In this document: positions 13,753 through 18,010 of the stretch, piece after piece
Layout: each line of letters starts with the position of its first letter
Position numbering within the stretch: position 1 is the first letter of the stretch
From: an uncultured Erysipelotrichaceae bacterium
GTDB lineage: Bacteria; Bacillota_I; Bacilli_A; RF39; UBA660
Assembly: GCA_902783435.1 (NCBI GenBank)
Contig: CACZQV010000001.1
Coordinates: 1-18,010, forward strand
Length of the DNA stretch: 18,010 bases
Direction of reading: 5' to 3'
Made by a program: the position numbers and the translations under genes
The notes under the pieces: model-generated
Databases searched by the model: none
The model's input: only the letters and a program-made list of their open reading frames with translations
What the model was told of the DNA's origin: nothing

Positions 13753-15760
13753 ATTCATCAATTCTTGGTTGAGGATTATCATTACCACCTGTGTTATCAT
13801 TGCCACCAGTATTATCGTTTCCACCAGTATTATCATTACCACCAGTGTTATCTTTTTCTTTATCTTTATCTTTATCAGTATCTTTTTCACAATCTTTATC
13901 TTTTTTCTTTTTATCTTTATCATCATCATCTTTTTTCTTTTTATCTTTATCATCATCATCTTTTTTAGAACCAGATAATTTTAAATTAATTGTTCCTCTA
14001 ATTTTATCAGTACGTCTCTTGGCAGGTTCACTTTGTTCTACTACTGTACCACCTGTACCAGTAAATGCTACTGTAACACCATACTTAGAAGCTAATGCTC
14101 TAGCTTGTGCTTCAGTTAAACCAGTAAAGTCAGGTAATAATGTATAAGTAAATCCACTATTGTAAGGTCCTTCACCAATTATTTTCTTTTCATAAGGTTT
14201 ATTAATTGAACAACTAAATTCTGTAATATTCTTATGATTTACTAATTCAAGATTTTCTTTCATAGCTTGAATTATATCTTTTCTACTACTTTTATTAGGA
14301 ACATAGTCCCATAAAACCATTTTAGCTCTTTCATCATAAATCATTTGACCTTCACCTTGTAAGAATAATTGTTGTACATTAACAAGGTCTGCATCATCTG
14401 AACTTAAACTTCTTTTAACTATATCTTTACCTACATTATAGAAAGATAATATTTGTTTAGTAGTAAGATTTGTATCTAAACTATCAGATACTGTATTAAG
14501 TATTTCCATAAACTTAGTAACATCTTTAATATCTTTCATTTTATTAACTAATGCCATTATTAATTCTTGTTGATGTTGTTCTCTTCCAAAAGTACCATTA
14601 GCAAGTTGTTTTCTATTTCTTGCAAATACTAATGCTTCTTCTCCATTAAGATGTTGATGTCCTGGTTGAATACATACTTGTTTACCTCTAGAAGAATCAT
14701 CAGTACATAATTCTTTAGGAACATCTACATCAACACCATCAACGGCATTAACTAATTTAACTAAACCTTTAAAGTTAATCTTTGCATAATAATCAATTTT
14801 AGTATCAAAATACTCTTCAATAGTATTAATCATACAATCATTACCATATGCAGCTGCATGAGTAATCTTATTTTCAGGTTTACCACTCCAACAAGCTATA
14901 GGCACATAACTATCTCTTGGTATTGATAACATAGTTGCATTTAATGTTTTAGGATTAAATGTAATTAATATTAATGTATCACCATTCGCAATTGCATTCT
15001 TTGCTAAAGTTTCTTCAGTAGAATCAATTCCCATTAAAAGTATTGTAAATGGTTCAGTAACATCTTTACCACTAGAAGCAGTCTCAATCTTAGATGTTGC
15101 TGCTTTTTTCATTTTCTTATCTTTACTAATAATTACTTTAGTATCAGTAGCTATATTTTCATATCCTGTAATTCCAGAAAACATTGATACATAATGATCT
15201 GAAACAAACATACCATCTAACTCTTCACCATACATATCTACTAACATAGAAGTATAATCTTCATATTCAACTATTTCATTATCATCTTCTAATTTATTTT
15301 CTTTAATTATTTCTTTTGGAATTATATAACCTTCTGGTGACTTCTTATCATTAAGAATACCAATCTTCATATCTTTAACATCTTTAATATTATTAGCTTT
15401 ATTTGAACTCATAACTAATAAATCAGATGTATAAGTAACACTTTGTTTATTAATACTACTAAGTTGTCCATATATATAGAAGATTACTCCACCTATACAA
15501 AAACATATAATAGAGTAGAATATTAAGAATACTAAATAACTCTTTTTTCTTTTCTTCTTTTTCTTACCCATTAGTTTTAATACTATAAGTAAATCAGTTA
15601 ATCCCAATATTCCAATAATTATATATCTAATTAAATTTTCTATATTACTTAATAAAAATATTTCATATATTGCGAAAGTAGATGTCGCAATAGCTATTAA
15701 ACTAAATATAAATATAAAAAATCTTAATACTTTTCCTGTTTTTTTATTTTCTTTTGTCAT
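13751..15760 (-). CDS. LytR-CpsA-Psr (LCP) family wall-polymer ligase with PASTA-like domain and repetitive tail
   Basis: A 669-residue protein from ATG 15760, which has GGAGGA about 10 bases upstream. An upstream TTG at 15799 with AAGGATG is a possible alternative. Three transmembrane helices lie within about 12-97. A domain resembling part of a solute-binding fold follows (108-215). The LCP catalytic domain (about 235-410) has Asp246, Asp261, Arg282-Asp283 (Ile-Pro-Arg-Asp-Ser-Tyr-Val), and Arg381 and Arg383 (Phe-Ala-Arg-Asn-Arg). LCP enzymes attach teichoic acid or capsule polymers to peptidoglycan outside the membrane. Residues 540-597 look like one PASTA domain (Leu-Pro-Asp-Phe-Thr-Gly-Leu-Thr-Glu-Ala-Gln-Ala), a peptidoglycan-binding unit. 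The C-terminus (598-669) is Lys/Asp-rich repeats and four Asn-Thr-Gly-Gly-Asn-Asp units. It has its own promoter and lies divergent from a wall hydrolase. Confidence 0.9.
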   Translation of the reverse strand: MTKENKKTGKVLRFFIFIFSLIAIATSTFAIYEIFLLSNIENLIRYIIIGILGLTDLLIVLKLMGKKKKKRKKSYLVFLIFYSIICFCIGGVIFYIYGQLSSINKQSVTYTSDLLVMSSNKANNIKDVKDMKIGILNDKKSPEGYIIPKEIIKENKLEDDNEIVEYEDYTSMLVDMYGEELDGMFVSDHYVSMFSGITGYENIATDTKVIISKDKKMKKAATSKIETASSGKDVTEPFTILLMGIDSTEETLAKNAIANGDTLILITFNPKTLNATMLSIPRDSYVPIACWSGKPENKITHAAAYGNDCMINTIEEYFDTKIDYYAKINFKGLVKLVNAVDGVDVDVPKELCTDDSSRGKQVCIQPGHQHLNGEEALVFARNRKQLANGTFGREQHQQELIMALVNKMKDIKDVTKFMEILNTVSDSLDTNLTTKQILSFYNVGKDIVKRSLSSDDADLVNVQQLFLQGEGQMIYDERAKMVLWDYVPNKSSRKDIIQAMKENLELVNHKNITEFSCSINKPYEKKIIGEGPYNSGFTYTLLPDFTGLTEAQARALASKYGVTVAFTGTGGTVVEQSEPAKRRTDKIRGTINLKLSGSKKDDDDKDKKKKDDDDKDKKKKDKDCEKDTDKDKDKEKDNTGGNDNTGGNDNTGGNDNTGGNDNPQPRIDE
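13783..13854 (-). repeat. Four 18-bp tandem repeats encoding Asn-Thr-Gly-Gly-Asn-Asp
   Basis: Four in-frame 18-base units encode the hexapeptide at the C-terminus of the LCP protein. They differ only by silent changes. The Gly/Asn-rich tail probably acts as a flexible wall-spanning extension. Confidence 0.85.
13901..13960 (-). repeat. Perfect 30-bp tandem duplication encoding a Lys/Asp decapeptide
   Basis: Bases 13901-13930 and 13931-13960 are identical. The unit encodes ten Asp and Lys residues (four Asp, Lys, Asp, four Lys) in the LCP tail. Copy number changes would keep the frame. Confidence 0.9.
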
Positions 15761-15821
15761 ATTATTATTATCCTCCAATGTTATAACTTCTTCCTCCAAA
15801 TTATCACATCCTTATTCTATG

Positions 15822-15850
15822 ATTATACCTAAAAATGAGTATTTTATCAA
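15822..15850 (-). promoter_or_regulatory. Promoter of the LCP gene
   Basis: On the minus strand TTGATA (15850-15845), a 17-base spacer, and TATAAT (15827-15822). This is near-consensus, with a predicted start around 15815. Confidence 0.75.
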
Positions 15851-15927
15851 GTTAACAAAAGAATACAAAAAAACTGTTAAAAAACACTAGTAAAATAATG
15901 TAAAATATACAAATATTAAACATATAT

Positions 15928-15944
15928 TTTACACAACGTTAACA
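15928..15944 (-). promoter_or_regulatory. WalR (YycF)-box-like operator
   Basis: On the minus strand TGTTAA, five bases (CGTTG), then TGTAAA. This matches the published WalR consensus TGTWAH-N5-TGTWAH at every specified base. It covers the -35 position of the hydrolase promoter and ends 6 bases before the extended -10. No WalR or WalK gene is in the window, so regulation is inferred. Confidence 0.55.
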
Positions 15945-15950
15945 CATAAA

Positions 15951-15959
15951 TGATATAAT
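15951..15959 (+). promoter_or_regulatory. Extended -10 promoter of the glucosaminidase gene
   Basis: TGATATAAT lies 33 bases before the start codon. The -35 position (ACACAA region) is poor, which fits a promoter depending on an activator at the adjacent WalR-like box. A second overlapping TATAAT begins at 15959. Confidence 0.6.
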
Positions 15960-15991
15960 ATAATTACAAAGTAGAATAGGAGGTATGTGCT

Positions 15992-18010
15992 ATGAAAAAG
16001 AAATTTATATTTGCGACACTTATCGCATCAACTTTCTTATGTACTAAAAATGTATATGCCTTTGATTCTAATAATTATAAAAATAAAAGCTTATGTGGAA
16101 CTTACGAAGTAGCAGGTTTCCATACAGATGGAGTAATAGATCCAGTAAAATGTACAAATAATTATGAAGAAGCAAAAAATTGGATGAAAAATAATGGAGC
16201 TAAAGATTTAGCTATTATGACAAAAGTAGGTGGAGAAATTAAAATAATAGATGCCAATGTTGCATTACTTGATTTATCAGTTAATCCTGAAACTTTAACT
16301 TACTTTTATACAAATCCAAACTTAACTGGTTCATCTTATACATATATGGATACAGGTTCCCTATATGGTGGAGTAGATGGTGCTCATATGGAAACAGCCT
16401 ATGGTTCTAATGGATGGGTAGCTAAAGTAAAAACAGGAAACTTTACAGGATGGATAAAAGCATCTACTTATGAAATAGTCCCAATTACATGGATTAAATC
16501 TACAAGTACTTATTCAGTAACTAATTCTGATATAAGACATAATTATGTAGCTAAAATACAAAATACTTATAATGGTTCTTCTGGTAGAACAATAGGTCCT
16601 AAACCTACAATGTTAAATACTGGAACTTATTATAGTTTTGATGGACATTATTTCTATACTAACTTAGAAACAATGATTAAAGATTATAAAAATGGTAATT
16701 TTAATAACTCAGTAAATAAAAATAATCCATATTATAACTACTATATGTATTTATCAAATCATACTAAGACAGCTTATTCTAGTATTAATATTGATGAATA
16801 TATAAGAAATAATTTAGGATATAAAGAAAATGTTTATGGAAATGCTGCTAATGGATCTAATTCAAGACTTTATGGTTCAGGAACATTCTTCTATTATGCT
16901 CAAGAAAAATATGGAGTAAATGCAATTTTATCATTAAGTTTAAGTAGAAATGAAACAGGTAATGGTACAAGTTATTTAGCTGTTAATAAAAATAATGGAT
17001 TTGGACTTAATGCAGTAGATTCTAATCCAATTAATGGAGCTAACTGGTATGCATCTTTCTCAAGTAGTATTTTAGGATATGCTTCAAAATGGATTACTTA
17101 TGGTTATGCTCATCCAAGAGATTGGAGATACTTTGGCCCACAATTTGGTGATAAATGGATCGGAATGAATGTTAAATATGCTTCTGATACATATTGGTCT
17201 GAAAAAATGGCAGCTAATTACTATAGTTTAGATAAAGCTTTAGGTATGCAAGATTATAACTATTATCAATTAGGTGTAGTAAATGGTCCTACTAATGCAT
17301 ATCAAAGCCCATCTACTTCTTCAAGATTTATTTATGAATATCCAGAAAAAGAAGATGCATTAGTAATAGTTGGAGAAGAAACAGTAGGTAACGAAAAATG
17401 GTATAAAGTTGTAAGTGACTTAAATATTGATTCTAACTATAATGAAATAACTAGTGGTGATTATAACTGGAATTCCTATGTTTATGTAAAAGCTAGTCAA
17501 GTAAGAAAAATAAATGAAGGTAAGAATGGAAATATTTCACCTAATAGTGTTTATAAATATAAAAATACTAATTATACATACGATTTATATATTGAAAATA
17601 CTAATTTAAAACCAAAAGTAGCAGTAACTACAAAGAATACATCATATTATTATGATAGTTCACTACAATCTTCTACAGGTAAAACATTATTAAAAGATAG
17701 ATATGTAATGGTATATACTGCTGCATATGATAATGGAATGCCAGTAGCTTACTTAGTTACAAGTGATTACTTCCATGATCAAAAAGAATGGGTATCAGCA
17801 GACTCAATTAAATTTACGGATACTACTTATGGTAAAGTAAGTGTTACAGTAAATGGTAACTGCTATACATGGGTTAACTATAATACTGAAGATGCTAAGT
17901 ATTCATTAATAAGCGGATTATACACAAATACTTATGTACCAGTATTAGAATCTAAAAAAGTAGGAAATGATACTTGGTATAAAGTACCAGTAAACTTAAC
18001 TGGTAATGAT
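15992..18010 (+). CDS. Secreted glucosaminidase (GH73/LytB-like peptidoglycan hydrolase) with SH3-like repeats (3' truncated)
   Basis: The frame from ATG 15992 is open to the window end (673 codons, no stop). The start follows a perfect AGGAGGT (15978-15984) by 7 bases. Residues 1-23 are a Sec signal peptide, with cleavage probably after Val-Tyr-Ala. Residues 35-165 form an N-terminal region containing an SH3-like unit that ends in Gly-Trp-Ile-Lys. The catalytic glucosaminidase domain lies at about 290-415. It has Glu321 in Ser-Arg-Asn-Glu-Thr-Gly-Asn-Gly as probable catalytic acid, then Asn-Asn-Gly-Phe-Gly-Leu-Asn-Ala-Val-Asp-Ser. At least two further SH3-like wall-binding segments follow (about 420-510 and 540-610), with a third starting at about 620. 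GH73 enzymes cut the N-acetylglucosamine-MurNAc bond in peptidoglycan. It is divergent from the LCP gene. Confidence 0.88.
   Translation, partial: MKKKFIFATLIASTFLCTKNVYAFDSNNYKNKSLCGTYEVAGFHTDGVIDPVKCTNNYEEAKNWMKNNGAKDLAIMTKVGGEIKIIDANVALLDLSVNPETLTYFYTNPNLTGSSYTYMDTGSLYGGVDGAHMETAYGSNGWVAKVKTGNFTGWIKASTYEIVPITWIKSTSTYSVTNSDIRHNYVAKIQNTYNGSSGRTIGPKPTMLNTGTYYSFDGHYFYTNLETMIKDYKNGNFNNSVNKNNPYYNYYMYLSNHTKTAYSSINIDEYIRNNLGYKENVYGNAANGSNSRLYGSGTFFYYAQEKYGVNAILSLSLSRNETGNGTSYLAVNKNNGFGLNAVDSNPINGANWYASFSSSILGYASKWITYGYAHPRDWRYFGPQFGDKWIGMNVKYASDTYWSEKMAANYYSLDKALGMQDYNYYQLGVVNGPTNAYQSPSTSSRFIYEYPEKEDALVIVGEETVGNEKWYKVVSDLNIDSNYNEITSGDYNWNSYVYVKASQVRKINEGKNGNISPNSVYKYKNTNYTYDLYIENTNLKPKVAVTTKNTSYYYDSSLQSSTGKTLLKDRYVMVYTAAYDNGMPVAYLVTSDYFHDQKEWVSADSIKFTDTTYGKVSVTVNGNCYTWVNYNTEDAKYSLISGLYTNTYVPVLESKKVGNDTWYKVPVNLTGND

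Noticed and set aside
13783..13960. Regular repeats that might suggest a CRISPR array.
   Set aside because: Units are 18 and 30 bases without unique spacers and are in frame in the LCP tail.
13699..14147. Several open frames on both strands over the LCP tail (Lys/Met/Ile-rich or His/Tyr/Leu-rich).
   Set aside because: They are shadows of the tandem repeats in other frames. They lack ribosome sites and have absurd composition, and the LCP frame is well supported.
15761..15799. TTG start for the LCP gene adding 13 residues.
   Set aside because: ATG 15760 with GGAGGA is preferred. The TTG has a plausible AAGGATG and stays possible, so this is a weak rejection.
1..18010. Transposases, integrases, tRNA or rRNA genes.
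   Set aside because: I saw no such reading frame, terminal inverted repeat or cloverleaf on either strand.

Overview
The window looks like a low-G+C Firmicutes/Tenericutes-type bacterium with a cell wall. It is probably an uncultured gut Bacilli or 'RF39-like' lineage, but that placement is inference. Coding is very A+T-rich and Trp is always TGG. No gene here stops with TGA. Strong AGGAGG-type ribosome binding sites and extended -10 promoters (TGnTATAAT) recur. The wall-related genes (LCP ligase, glucosaminidase, LTA-synthase-like enzyme) argue against a wall-less Mycoplasma. The order 'gatC-gatA-gatB' is typical of Firmicutes that make Gln-tRNA by transamidation.

Layout. (1) 1-2166: two adjacent paralogous surface proteins share an N-terminal beta-rich module but carry different C-terminal domains. 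The first is cut by the window edge. (2) 2256-2924: a single-pass membrane protein of unknown function with an OB-like C-terminal half. (3) 2925-3366: a 440-base stretch without a conventional gene. I read it as a compact type I toxin-antitoxin-like locus: a 29-residue hydrophobic peptide gene on the minus strand with its own promoter, Shine-Dalgarno and terminator, and a convergent ~115-nt plus-strand RNA with its own promoter and terminator. The two transcripts would overlap by about 90-100 nt. (4) 3367-4281: a membrane-anchored XRE regulator with a DUF2975-like domain. (5) 4353-7532: the gatCAB operon. (6) 7596-10933: an operon of a small membrane protein, a two-sensor-domain GGDEF protein with a degenerate active-site motif, and a YihY/BrkB membrane protein. 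(7) 10998-13707: an LTA-synthase-like phosphoglycerol transferase and a small membrane-anchored partner. (8) 13751-15760, minus strand: an LCP-family protein with a PASTA-like domain and a repetitive acidic/basic tail. It converges on group 7 through back-to-back terminators. (9) 15992 to the end: a secreted glucosaminidase (GH73-like), cut by the window edge. Its promoter carries a sequence matching the WalR (YycF) box.

Taken together, the right half is a cell-envelope neighbourhood: polymer synthesis, polymer attachment, wall hydrolysis and an extracellular sensor. The most novel element is the small convergent toxin/antisense-like locus at 2930-3213, which a standard gene caller would miss. 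All promoter, terminator and RNA calls are by eye and untested.
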